From Helianthus annuus (lineage: Eukaryota; Streptophyta; Magnoliopsida; Asterales; Asteraceae), in the NCBI RefSeq assembly GCF_002127325.2, contig NC_035433.2:92458033-92522032 (forward strand): a DNA stretch of 64,000 nucleotides. The letters run 5' to 3'. A program made the translations under genes and the position numbers. Below, piece after piece: positions 23,566-35,626 of the stretch; position 1 is the stretch's first letter, and each line of letters opens with the position of its first letter. The notes beneath the pieces were generated by a model. That model was not told the origin of the DNA. It made no database searches and saw only the letters and a program-made list of their open reading frames with translations.

Positions 23566-26500
23566 TGACATCATACAAATACCAAACCAATGAAATATTG
23601 AATTTCATACTTGGGATTTGTATAAATATGTGTATCATTTGCACATATCAATTCTTGTTCGATTTCGAGCTTTAAATCGCTTTCTAGAAGGTTATACGCG
23701 AACTGATACGTAAATATAACCAGTTTAATGCAACAAACACTCCAGAACAGTGACATAGGCTTAACATACCTTAAATAACCTTTACATAACTTAGAAATAA
23801 GTTTTGGATGGTTTGGTGTGTTGAAATCAAGTTTATTCGATCGCAAGGACTATTTGTGTCAAACTGCAAAAGTGTGCCGATTCGTGTGGTAACAAACATT
23901 CTGGAACATGATCATAAGTTAAACATACCATAAATATCCTTTACATAGCTTAGAAATAGGCTTTGAGGTGTTCGGTATGCTAAAACAAACTTTTTGGTCA
24001 TTCAGGGACTAAAAGCGCCAAAAAGTGCATAAGTTTGCATTTTCGCGCATATCTTACGTCCTGAATACATCCGGACATCCAAAAAATTTATGTAATCATT
24101 AAAATATTTTATTTTAGTGATTGGCATGATAAAATTCCATTCGTCGCTTAATTTGGATCGTTTTTGCGTTCGTTATGACTTCCGTCGTAATTAACCGAAC
24201 AACACAACGGTACGACCAAACGAACTGACATCCGAGATATTTTTGAGCATATTTTAAGTTCCCTATACTTTAACTTTATATTTGAGCCTTGAAATGGGGT
24301 TAACGGGGCTTAAAAGTGCCAAAAATCAAGTTTTACAAGTGCAGGGACCATTTTTGAAATTTCTCGCAGATACATTGAACTTGGTCCATTTTTGAGATTT
24401 TGATGGTTTTAACCCAAGGTTTTGCACTCTACGGGCTGCAATTTTATGGTTTTAAGTATTCCCATGGTTTTGAAAACCATGTGCCCACTTGTAAGGTCAA
24501 GATCAAAGAACGATTTGCGAGAAACGATCTTAACGGTTCTCCGAAATCTATATATACCCCTTCCATTTCATTTGCAAACTCACCTTTGATCTGATTTTGT
24601 TCTCTAAGTTGAAGTTATACACTTCATACCTGAGAATAATTAGATCAAATCTCCATTTCTTGGACCCGTTGTAAGTATTCTTTCGTTCTTTTATGCGTTT
24701 TTAAGCGTAAAAGTCAAACAGTGTTTGACTTTCTACTTTGACCAGTCTATGGTCAACACGAAGTTCGTTTGAACTTCGTAACATGAGCGTAATCACGATG
24801 GTTATAGTCTCTTGTGACTATACCTTCTGATTACCACGTTATTTAGGCGTAGTGACGAGTCATAGTTTCGGTCAAAATGCGTACTCTTGCGTATTTCGCA
24901 ACCAAACTATTCTTGGGTATCAAGACCCTTTGTCTTGATATCAAACTTGTTTTCAAACTTCGTTAAACATGTTTTAACATGTTTAACTCGTCACTTTTAG
25001 ATTAGTTCTTATATAGGGTCGTAAGATAGGCGGTCTAAACAACCGCTTAGACTTTCGAACCCGACCCGTTTGGTCAATTAGTAGGATTCGACCAAACATA
25101 TTTTATGACCATAGTTGTATAGGGAATAACCTTCTGAGGTTATACCTTATGGTCACTTCGTTTAAGTAGTTGTATGATAGGTAGTGTATATGCCTTAGGT
25201 AAATGACCAAAATGCCCTTTTTACGCATAAATTCATTTTAAGCATATGTAACATAAATTTTCGCATCTAAACTGATTAGCCAACATTATTGACTTCGATG
25301 TAGTACGTAGGCTTTGATAAACCATATTACATGAGTTCCCATACTCATTTGGTTTACGAAACCTCATTCTATCCGATCTTCCGATTTAGGTCCGGTTTAT
25401 TTACTTAGTTACCTATATTAGGTGCCGTTTGATTCTGTGATCTCTCTAGCGTTGCTTGGTTGTTATTCAAGACTTATAAGCATTCTCAAGTGAGTGCATA
25501 GTCCCCTCTTTTACTGTTTTCAATGTTTTGGGGTGAAACATGTGTACCTATTTGTTATGTTCATGATTTTAAAGTATAAATTGATTATACATGTTAGTAC
25601 TTATCTTTTGACAAACTGAATGATTATTTGTGGTTTAAAAACTAATTTTTCAAAAATTATAAAATTAAATGTTGGATTGTACTTGTTTTATACGTTCACC
25701 AGACCGATTGGTAGTATGCTATAGCGCTACAGGATTTGACACCCCATTCCTGTTGTTTATGGAATGTCAGAAACTGATATTTTATCCAAATAGGGATTTC
25801 CTTCGTGGTATTTCTATAGTCTCCTAGGTGTATTTTGATGCACTAAGGTTTGGTTGAATTCTTAAATCACATTTTTATTGTATATTTTGTTATACTCCCA
25901 AAAACATAGTTTGATATGTTATTTATAAAACCAAAGCATAGTTTAATATGTTATTTATAAAACCAAAGTATACTTCTGATATACTACCGAAAACGATTAT
26001 TTTGACGACTAAAGTATATTTAATATACTATCTGTTTAACCATTTCGGAACCGAAATATATTTTGATATATTAGTTATTCGACTTTCTTAAAACCAAAGT
26101 ATATTTTCATGTATACTACAAACCTTTTTGTAAAATATTGTTATACAAACTCATTTTACTTAATTATTTATTTATACATCTTTCTTTTATATCATCTGTT
26201 TTCTTATCACTTGTCATATGATTTATAAAAGAAAACATTTTTTAAGTTCATGACTATTTTGTTAAAACATTCTTTTAAACTTACAAGTCATGAATCCTAT
26301 TTTCAATAAAACCTATGTAACTCACAGACATTTTTATGCTGACGTACCTATTTTTACACATGTTTCAGGTGCTGCTATGTGATGATTGTTGATACATGCT
26401 ATACATAGGATGGACTCGTGCCTTAGTAACTTTAAAATTTGAAAGACAATATTTGTATTCATTTAATTTGCAATAAAACAATGAGTTCAATAATTCAATA

Positions 26501-26602
26501 AAACGAAATTATTTAATCCATGGTTGTGAAACAATGATTCTGTTACAATACTCCCCGACGTTTCCGCCACGTTTTGTTGTTTTACGTGGTCGGGGTGTGA
26601 CA
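23566..26602 (+). repeat. 5' LTR of element C
   Basis: Homology with the A LTR begins at about 23569 and runs to about 25560. The centre then switches to the C type, with TAGCGCTA at 25722-25729 and the AGTATA/TATACT array at 25870-26120. It ends GGGGTGTGACA at 26602. Confidence 0.85.
24549..24556 (+). promoter_or_regulatory. TATA box of the C 5' LTR
   Basis: TATATATA, at the position corresponding to TATAAATA at 5258 in element A. Confidence 0.6.
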
Positions 26603-26609
26603 GAAAAGT

Positions 26610-26622
26610 TGGTATCAGAGCC
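26610..26622 (+). other. Primer binding site of element C
   Basis: TGGTATCAGAGCC, eight bases after the LTR end; initiator Met-tRNA type. Confidence 0.9.
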
Positions 26623-27180
26623 AGTGGTTATAGGGAATTAGGTTATTAGCAATGCTTTGACCTAGTCTATAACCCTCCTAGGACCCAAACACAAGATCCT
26701 TGTGTTTAGATCTTAAAACAATACCGTCACTTATCCTTAGGTGACAACCACAACCAGAACACAAATTTCGAATCCGCTTTGAAAACTAATCATCTATTCT
26801 AGGATGGTTTATTATAAGGTTTTGAACCCTCTAAATTTTCATAATCTAGTCAAAGTTTGGTCTAAATAATGTGAACACGTGCAAACTAGAAGGGTGGGTG
26901 CCTGTACCCTGAGTCTTCTGTCTAAGGCTAGAGTGTTTGTACTAATCCGCAGTATCAGACCAGTCACTCTTACCTGGGAACTCTTGGGGTGAGTGTCCAC
27001 TTATAGGCGAGCATGTCTTCGCAGTACATTAATATGACCCACTTACTTTGATTAGTCACCATCTCATTTGTTTGCCTTAGGTTACAACAAATGATCGCAA
27101 TTTCTATGCGTTGTCATTCTGTTTTGATTATCCGATATCATTTTCACTTGTTTCCTCTCATATCTTTCATTATCTTCATG

Positions 27181-27480
27181 ATGCCTCTTCATCGCAACAA
27201 CAATGTCCGAACTAGGTGTTGCAATTGCCCAACAATTAGGCGCCGTACTCCAGAGGACCGTTGATTTAGCTATCACCACGACTCGCCTCAGGGATGAAGT
27301 CATACAAGGGAACCGCTCCTTGGAGCAATCAATGCAACTGTCATCATCCGAATCAGATACCCTTTTTCAAATGTACCCACGGTGGACGATGGGGATATTT
27401 GGTTGACCTGTGCCGTTTTGCCATCCAAAACCAAGCTGTTGCAAATCCTGCCGCTGCTCAAACTCCAATTTTTCCATCAT
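27181..27480 (+). pseudogene. Broken gag remnant of element C
   Basis: Starts with the same ATGCCTCTTCATCGCAA context as the gag of element A, but a frameshift follows within about 25 bases. Two overlapping frames continue the homology. In the only recognisable knuckle, the second Cys is Gly and the His is Tyr (CTHGGRWGYLVDLC), so it could not bind zinc. About 180 bases of linker are deleted relative to element A. Not functional. Confidence 0.8.
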
Positions 27481-28820
27481 ATGTCACCTTGGCATATCTA
27501 GTACCTCAACCTCATGAACTTTCTACCTTGTATATCGACTTAAGCATGTTTAGTGCAAGGTTTCGAAATACCTTTCGTTACACAAATCCCAAAATCCAAA
27601 ATAGGATCTTTCTATCCTCATAATTAGATCCTTGTGGATAAATATCGCTCAAATCGGAGCCCTTAATTGAATTATTCGTATGCCTTAATACGTATATTAC
27701 GATTCAATAAGGACAAAGCCGAAGTCCTATTAAGATCTTTCTATCTCCATAGTTAGATTCTTGAAGATGATTAAAGTGCCAAATAAAATCCACGGATTGG
27801 ATTCCTGGTGTGCTTTAAATATCCGTGTCTAAATATAACAAATTAAAGATCAAGATAAACAATTATGTGATTATGTGCTTATATGTTTTCTTATATGTTT
27901 CGTGTTTTTGTGTGATTCGTCCAAATCCTCATAGAATCTTTCATATCTCCATATGAGGGATTCATAGTAGGGATATTCAAAGGTACTACCTTAAATCCTT
28001 AATGGGCTTCTACGTTATAGTTAAGTCCCTTGGATTATAAATTACTATTCTATAATTGGACCCCTTGAGTGGTCTAGTTAAACCGATTGATTTAAAAATC
28101 TGGTTAGGAATATCGTGTGATGATATAACTGAAAAGATCCCTTAAGTGGTCTATTTAAGGAGATCGTACGACGGTCTAGTTAAGTAGATCATGTGTTGAT
28201 CTAGTTAAAAAGATCGTTCGTAGATCTAGTTAAAAAGATCCTTTGGTGGTCTAATCAAGTCACTTCATGATTAATCAATTGATTTTTCCCCTACGCATTA
28301 TGAAATGAACTGTGCGTACTGTGCAAGGAATTACGTAATTATGGATGCATACATAATTATGGAATTCAGTGCACAGAAACCACAGCAAGTTTTTTCATGT
28401 GTTAAGACATATAGTGATAAGAATAACGAAACGGGAACAATGTAAAAAGGGGCATGGTGGATACACCGCTGGTACTTCCTATATATAAGTGTTCCTTATT
28501 ACATTGCGAACGCAGCATTATTTTAGTTACTAGAAGTCCTGGACCTTAACCAATGTTATTTCACTCTCCAACTCTAATTTCGAGCACACACAAGTTTCCT
28601 ATGATAAGTCTTCATAAGAACCGTTCTTCTGTCCGTAGTTCGAAACTCTATGTTTTGTTACTACAAGGACTTCACTTTGACAGTTGACAATTTCGCTAAG
28701 AATCCAAACATGGCCCATAGTTTTACTTAGGGTTCGAGGGATTCCTTCAAAAGCGAAACCATCACAGTTGTCTTCATAAGTTTCCTCTAAAATTAAATTT
28801 CGGGACGAAATTTCCTAAAG
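27481..28820 (+). other. Non-coding 3' internal region of element C
   Basis: Matches 3060-4178 of element A. It contains a run of GATC...GGTCTAGTTAA phrases (28130-28260) and one copy of the TATATATAAGTG block (28452-28491). No coding seen. Confidence 0.6.
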
Positions 28821-28830
28821 TATGGGAGAC
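28821..28830 (+). other. Polypurine tract of element C
   Basis: TATGGGAGAC directly before TGTGACACC of the 3' LTR. Confidence 0.7.
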
Positions 28831-30755
28831 TGTGACACCTGTGTCACTTCAACCATCGGAACAGTGACATAGGCTTAACATACCTTAAATAACCTTTACA
28901 TAACTTAACAATAAGTTTTGGATGGTTTGGTGTGTTGAAATCAAGTTTATTCGATCGTAGGGACTATTTGTGTCAAACTACGAAAGTATGCCGATTCGTG
29001 TGGTAACGAACATTCCGGAACTTGATCATAAGTTAAATATACCATAAATATCCTTTACATAGCTTAGAAATAGGCTTTGAGGTGTTCCGTATGCTAAAAT
29101 AAACTTTTTGGTCATTCAGGGACTAAAAGCGTCAAAAAGTGCATAAGTTTGCATTTTCGGGCATATCTTACGTCCTGAATACATCCGGACATCCAAAAAT
29201 TTATGTAATCATTAAAATATTTTATTTGAGTGATTGGCATGATAAAATTCCATTCGTCGCTTAATTTGGATCGTTTTTACGTTCGTTACGACTTCCGTCG
29301 TAATTAACCAAACAACGCAACCGTACGACCAAAAGAACCGACATCCGAGATATTTTTTAGCATATCTTAAGTTCCCTATACTTTAACTTTATTTTAGAGC
29401 CTTGAAACGGGGTTAACGGGGCTTAAAAGTGTCAAAAATCAAGTTTTACAAGTGCATGGACCATTTTTGAAATTTCTGACAGATACATTGAACTTGGTCC
29501 ATTTTTGAGGTTTTGATGGTTTTAACCCAAGGTTTTGAACTCTATGGGCTGGAATTCGATGGTTTTAAGTATTCCCATGGTTTTGAAAACCATGTGCCCA
29601 CTTGTAAGGTTAAGATCAAAGCACGATTTGCGAGAAACGATCCTAACGGTTCTCCGAAATCTATATATACCCCTTCCATTTCATTTACAAACTCACCTTT
29701 GATCTGATTTTGTTCACTAAGTTGAAGTTATACACTTCATACCTGAGAATAATTAGATCAAACCTCCATTTCTTGGATCCGTTGTAAGTATTTTGTCATT
29801 CTTTTATGCGTTTTTTAGCGTGAAAGTCAAACAGTGTTTGACTTTCTACTTTGACCAGTCTATGGTCAACACAAAGTTCGTTTGAACTTCGTAACGTAAG
29901 CGTAATCACGATGGTTATAGTCTCTTGTGACTATACCTACTGATTACCACGTTATTTAGGCGTAGTGACGAGTCATAGTTTCGGTCAAAATGCGTATTCT
30001 TGCGTATTTTGTAACCAAACTATTCTTGGGTATCAAGACCCTTTGTCTTGATATCAAACTTGTCTTCAAACTTCGTTAAACATGTTTTAACATGTTTAAC
30101 TCCTCACTTTTAGATTAGTGCTTATATAGGGTCGTAAGATAAGCGGTCTAAACAACCGCTTAGACTTTCGAACCCGACCCCTCTTTTACTGTTTTCAATG
30201 TTTTGGGGTGAAACATGTGTACCTATTTGTTATGTTCATGATTTCAAAGTATAAATTGATTATACGTGTTAGTACTTATCTTTTGACAAACTGAATGATT
30301 ATTTATGGTTTAAACACTAATTTTTCAAAAATTACAAAATTAAATGTTGGATTGTACTTATTTTATACGTTCACCAGACCGATTGGTAGTATGATATAGC
30401 GCTATAGGATTTGACACCCCATTCCTGTTGTTTATGGAATGTCAGAAACTTATATTTTATCCAAATAGGGATTGCCTTCGTGGTATTTCTATAGTCTCCT
30501 AGGTGTATTTTGATGCACTAAGGTTTGGTTGAATTCTTAAATCACATTTTTATTGTATATTTTGTTATACTCCCAAAAGTATAGTTTTTACATACTCTCA
30601 TGTGTGATATTGAACAAAACAACATATATTTTGTTAATTACTAAAACATAGTTTGATATGTTATTTATAAAACCAAAGTATAGTTTAATATGTTATTTAT
30701 AAAACCAAAGTATACTTTTGATATACTACCGAAAACGATTATTCTGACGACTAAA
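28831..30755 (+). repeat. 3' LTR of element C, internally deleted and truncated
   Basis: Full start TGTGACACCTG. About 160 bp are missing after 28859 and about 450 bp near 30179, relative to the 5' LTR. It carries TATATATA at 29662-29669 and TATAGCGCTATA at 30395-30406. The sequence leaves the LTR at about 30755. Confidence 0.8.
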
Positions 30756-33700
30756 ACCGTTGTAAGTATAAAAATCTCTGGTATGTAGCAAATAAAGAAA
30801 AATAGATCACCAACGGTTTGCAAGGCCATTGATATGTGTGATGTGCAGTAGGAAGACTCAAACCTAACAGATTTTTGCGTTGGGTACCAAGTCACCCCGA
30901 GGTCGGGGCTGGGCTCGCTACACCCAGATAGATCTACCGTTATTGTCCCTCAGTCCTACACTGAGGATTAATGGCCTTCAGTTCCCGCCTACCCACTCAC
31001 ATGATCTAAGTAGTAACCCTCCTTACGCTAATCATACCATGTAAAAAGTATTCGTAATCATAGTAAGATGTATTTCACCCCCGCAGTTTAAAAACTGAAA
31101 ATAGTTAAGAGGAAAGGGGGGACATGGACTCACAGTAGTGCGTCTCTAACTAGTAATCTCCCAGCCAACCTGCTGTGCGACGACCTACATGTACTAACTT
31201 CTATTAGACGGACAGCCATGCCTTAGCTTAAGGTTTAAGTTTTTGGGAAATAGTTAGACAACTATTTCGTGTTTTCACTTCGTAATTATGTATTAATTAT
31301 TTTCCTTCCCAAGGATGTGGGTTTTAATACATGTGCGTTTACGTATCTTCGAAATATATTATTAAGTCTCACTTAATAAAATATATTTTATTTCATTTGT
31401 CTAAAGTACTCTACTTTCAAAATATAAATATTTTTCCCAAAAATATTCTTATATTTTATTACATACCATTTTTCCAAAATAATACTTTTTCAAAATGCGC
31501 ATCTAAGAGTATTTTTCCAAAAATACGTAAGTTACGTTTGAAGTTCGGGTGGTAATAATAATACCGGTGTAACTTAAATATTTATTGTGAGGGCGTTAGT
31601 ATTATTTTGGAGTCGTTACTATTCAGTGTACCAGTAATATTATTTTTACTCTAAAAATAATATTTATATAGTTCCCAAAATAATCATAAAAATCTCACAA
31701 GTGTTGCTATGAAAAATATATATTCTAAATATATATTTAGCAAGTTTTATTTACGAAATCCCACCTCCGACACTTGGTAATCTTGTAACAAAATCATGGT
31801 GAAATTTATTTGGAAAAACAAGTTAAAAAGATATTTTTAAGCACTTGTCATGAAATTATTCCAAGTGTTATTTTCTGGAAAAATTTCGCCAGAGTTTCCT
31901 CTGTAACTGGAGGTGGCCACGCTTTCTAGCGTATCGTTTTCTTTTAAAAATTCAACCAATAATTTTCTCAACATCAACAAACAATATTCCAACATCAAAC
32001 TAGTAAAAAATATACATAAATCGCAAACACATGAACTTGTGGGTTACGTAAAAGTGTGTAGTAACCTTCCATTATCTTTACTTGATATTTTTATCTTTAT
32101 AAATGTAATCGGTTTCTTGAAAGCTTTATTTTTAAAGAAGATGCATTTATACAACTTCTAGTCAAAAATCTCAAAAACATTCCTTTGTTAAATCCTTTTG
32201 TTACACAAGTGTCTACACACTTGTTTGTTCACAAAAACACCTTTGTTTCAAGAAAGATCCGGCTTCTAAACATGATTTCATTTTACACTTGGTTCTTCGA
32301 AAATACCACTTGTAGATCTTTAGATCTAATAGTTTAGAACTTCATTTTATAAGAAAAATCACTTTTACACAAGTTCATGTTCATAAGTAGTAGAGTTCAT
32401 CATCCAATCATTTTCATACTTTAACATACACTAGTTCATGTTTCATGAACATGACTTAGCCGGGTTAGATGACGATCCGAACTACTACTAGCCTCAAACA
32501 ACATAAAAGAATCATAACAAAACAAGTTTCAAGAGTTTTACACTAATATTTACTCATTAACCACCATGTTCATCATTTTTACTAGACTTTAAGTTTTGTT
32601 CTTGAGTGTTTATGATTTTTATCCGACAAATCTCTTATTAACCACTTTAGACAAGATCAAGAGGGTTATTAGAGTCACTTACTACTAGCTCGTGGCTAGG
32701 GAAGAAACTAGACGAAAAATGGGTGGTCAATAGCGTTGTGGTGAGGTCCTTGTGATTCCGTAAGCACCGAGACTCCTTATGCGTGATCCTTCACCCTTGT
32801 GTATGCTTGGAATTACAAGATCGAAACTCAAAAATGGATGGATGTATGTGAAGGCTCTCGGCCGAGCACAAATAGAAGAGAGGGAAAGAGTTGTGATTTT
32901 TGTTGTGGTGAAGTGGATATGTGATGTGATCTTGAGTGTTATTTATAAACCAAATAATCCTCTTAACCATTAGTTAATGTATACTCTAGATATGAAGCAA
33001 GGGATATTAAAATAATCAAGATGGTGAGGGTGTGTCCCACATGGGACGATTTCGGTAGGGGGGGGGGTCATGGTTCAATTTCAACTAGATAGTTAGATGT
33101 TTAAGTTAGTTTACTTAGAAGGTTAAACCATTTACTAGTGTGTTATGCATTATAGTGGGTGTTAGGGTATTCGGGGACCCTAACTAGCTCAGAAAAGGAA
33201 AAAATAGTGTCATTGACCATATTTTTATGTTCCGGGAGAAGTCCGGTTGTTCGGTTGGATACTGATCCGTTAAAGTGCTTAATAAGCATTTAAAGTGTCT
33301 TTATTATTATTTTTAGTGTCACAAAGAGTTCCCGACACTTTGGAAAGTGTCTACTATTATTTTTCCATGTTTTTGCACTTTACTAGTTAGCTTAAATGCT
33401 GAATTTTGTTTTAAAGTGCAGAATTTTGTGTTTAGAACATGTTTTAGGCACATCCGGTCACTATAACTATCACTTAGTGACGCAGTTCTACAACCCTCAT
33501 TTCCCTACACTCTCTACTAGTGTAGTAAACTATTTCTGGCTCATACTGGCCTCAGAGGCAGTGTCTGCCTGGTGCTGGCTATGTCAGCATATCTACTGGG
33601 GTATCCGTTCATTGTGCTAACTGCGCCTTTGTGCATGAGTAATAAGTGAAGTGACAGTGACACAGTATAATGCAAGAGTATGTATGTATCAGGAATCAAG

Positions 33701-33797
33701 AAGCAGTTTAACCACCATTGTAAGCAAGCACAGTAATTTAGCATTAATTAAATATAAATTAATCGTACGGATACCTGAAATTTTTAGGGGTGTCACA
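30756..33797 (-). repeat. E1: large minus-strand LTR, 3' end truncated
   Basis: On the minus strand it begins TGTGACACCCCTAAAAATTT at 33797, interrupting the gag start of element F. It is homologous to 61768-64000 (E2). A TATA box is on the minus strand at 32940-32947. Relative to E2, the last 440 or so bases are missing, because the sequence switches to element C at 30755/30756. A G10-type homopolymer lies at 33058-33067. It is probably a solo or broken LTR, because what precedes it is gag coding sequence and not a purine tract. Confidence 0.75.
32940..32947 (-). promoter_or_regulatory. TATA box in LTR E1
   Basis: TATAAATA on the minus strand, about 850 bp from the LTR start, in keeping with the other large LTRs here. 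Confidence 0.5.
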
Positions 33798-33924
33798 TCT
33801 GTTTCGCCATGAATCTCATGACATCTTTCTTGGACATCGACTCTTCCTTGTTGGAACCCTTTTTGGAGCCCGAAGTTGACTTGGACTTCTTGTTGTGGGA
33901 GCTGGAGTGTCATTGAGAAGACAT
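33798..33924 (-). pseudogene. N-terminus of the gag of element F, truncated
   Basis: Minus-strand ATG at 33924, with a TGA as fifth codon (33910-33912). The frame then continues as a Ser/Lys-rich stretch and MSKKDVMRFMAKQ, which resembles the gag start of element B (KKMMSFMADQIARIM). It is cut by the LTR at 33797, so capsid and pol are absent from this side. Relationship to element B is also supported by the LTR end. Confidence 0.7.
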
Positions 33925-34865
33925 CTAGAGAATCGAAAAATAGAGGGGAAAGGATGAGACTTGATCATAATGTGTTTATAAAAAATCATGCTTTTGCATG
34001 TTTTGAGCATGTAAGTATCACATCACATGTATGAGTTCACATAGATGGCATAGGCATAACAAGTATTCAAAAGTATAAGCATGCATGAATGCGTAAAGGA
34101 GCATAAAGTTAGTTGGTTCACGAGAATTATTATTGTTTGTGATTGCGTGAGACGTGCGAATTGTGCGTCGGTTTCGAAATGAATTAGGTAACAAGTATTA
34201 AAACACATAGAAATTGTGGTAACATAAAAGAGAGGCTTGATAAAATATTGGAGTGTTTTGGGTTGAAAAACTTCGACTACTCCAAAGTGGATCGGTAAAA
34301 TACTCTCATTGAGAAGCGATTAACGGTATTTTACCCTTCCAGTTACTACACGTCCCTAATCGATTGAAAATCCAAAACTTTGATGAGATTGAGAATCGAG
34401 GAATGGGACTGGTTGATATCGTGCGGGTTTCACCCCTAACTTGACAACATCATACCCTAAATGTGGTTGGTACTCGTCGGGTCAAGAAAATAAATTCTGA
34501 CACATTGACGAGTGTCCACTAGAGTTAGAATTGTAAATTTACCATCAAGATGTGGATTTCATGCTTAACTTGACGGCATAACTTCATGCAAAATCGAATA
34601 AGCGGCTCGAGAGTCATTCACCAAAGTGTGGGTTTCACTCCTATTTTGGTGAAGTCCTCTCGTTTGTATAATATGAGTGTCTTTAAGTCTTCAAGTGTAT
34701 ATTGTGTAAATGTCTAAGGAAAGACATGTTGTATAATTAAGACAAAAGAAATAGAAAGAAGCAAACTAGGAAGAATAACATATTAAGCAAGAATCAAGAA
34801 TGGTCAAGTTGGTCACTTAGACTATAGACTAGGTTGAACATGGCAATTCTACCTAATTCCCTATA
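33925..34865 (-). other. Untranslated leader of element F
   Basis: Lies between the primer site and the gag start on the minus strand. Nothing coding recognised. Phrases such as GTGGGTTTCACTCCTA...TTGG recur loosely at 34410-34680. Confidence 0.6.
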
Positions 34866-34883
34866 GTTATAGCTCTGATACCA
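34866..34883 (-). other. Primer binding site of element F
   Basis: TGGTATCAGAGCTATAAC on the minus strand, three bases from the LTR end at 34887. Confidence 0.9.
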
Positions 34884-34886
34884 GTG

Positions 34887-35130
34887 TGTCACACCCCAAC
34901 CGATGTCGGAAACATTGGGGCGGAACGAAATAGATTGCTCGAGATTTCATAACACTATTGTGACAATATTTAATTCAAAACCGATTTCATTCATAGCTCA
35001 AATGTGTCAAGTACATTATAGAAAATCAAAATACAACTGTCGGAAATTCAAAGTACAACAAGTTTAACAACATTCCAATATCAAAATCTAGTATTTGTAG
35101 ATGTGTTTCTAAGTCATCCCTAATAGATTT
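34887..35130 (-). repeat. 5' LTR of element F, 3' terminal part (continues at 52494)
   Basis: On the minus strand it ends ...CATCGGTTGGGGTGTGACA, close to the end of the element B LTR (...CATCGGTTGGGGTGTGATA). It is interrupted at 35130 by element G and resumes after 52493, with GATTT duplicated at the two edges. Confidence 0.85.
35126..35130. other. Target site duplication of element G, left copy
   Basis: GATTT; the partner copy is at 52489-52493. Confidence 0.9.
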
Positions 35131-35612
35131 TGTAGGATCGTTCTCGGCCCTAAATGAGTCGATCAGAAGAATTCCTATCCAAAACAAGAGGCGGAAACTA
35201 ATGTCTTGGTGCAATTTCAGCCGTATTCACTATTAACTGTTGTTTTATTGATCACGGCAACGTTTACAAGCTCTGACAACACCTCGGCAGCACTTCGTGG
35301 CTTACCGGAAGAAAACACCTAGAACTCTATATCTGATTTCATTCCTGGCATCCACTATATATAGTGGATCTGATTTCGCCCTAATAAGCCATGTCACCAG
35401 GAGCGAAATCATAACTATTCAATTACAAGCGAAATCATGGTCTAGACTGTCTCGGGCGAAATCAAGTATATATGAGATTTCGCTCCAAATGACCACATGT
35501 CATTTGGGGCGAAATCACTTCTAATACAAGTTTCTTGAATTTCGTGCCCTGTTCTATCCTATACAATGTAAGACTCGATACAAGACTTAGGCGACAGACG
35601 GATGCACCAACA
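35131..35612 (-). repeat. 3' LTR of element G
   Basis: 482 bp, the same length as its partner at 52007. It contains a perfect 20-bp palindrome centred on a TATA box (35350-35369) and six GCGAAATCA or reverse words at 35375-35520. Confidence 0.95.
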
Positions 35613-35626
35613 AACTCCCCCCAGAT
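35613..35626 (-). other. Polypurine tract of element G
   Basis: The minus strand reads CATCTGGGGGGAGTT directly before the 3' LTR. Three further CTCCCCC-type tracts, purine on the minus strand, lie at 35797, 37064 and 37176. Confidence 0.8.

Larger units (their letters stand above)
23566..30755 (+). mobile_element. Element C: gag-pseudogene Gypsy element, both outer ends truncated
   Basis: Plus-strand element with a 5' LTR (23566-26602), primer site, a 2.2-kb internal region and a 3' LTR (28831-30755). The first 35 or so bases of the 5' LTR are missing. The 3' LTR has two internal deletions and is cut off at 30755, where a minus-strand LTR starts. Like element A, it has gag remnants only, so the lack of pol is a shared family state rather than a one-off loss. 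Confidence 0.8.

Noticed and set aside
22856..23593. Pro/Arg-rich frames in D2 and frames near 54436-55126 and 59999-60689
   Set aside because: They are translations of the CACGGGGCCGTG words and LTR promoter DNA, with no conserved protein.
31331..32161. Short frames rich in Phe, Ile and Lys in E1
   Set aside because: AT-rich LTR sequence. The equivalent region of E2 does not keep the frames.
33396..33744. Possible small membrane protein frames near the start of E1
   Set aside because: They overlap on both strands within an LTR and show no recognisable family.
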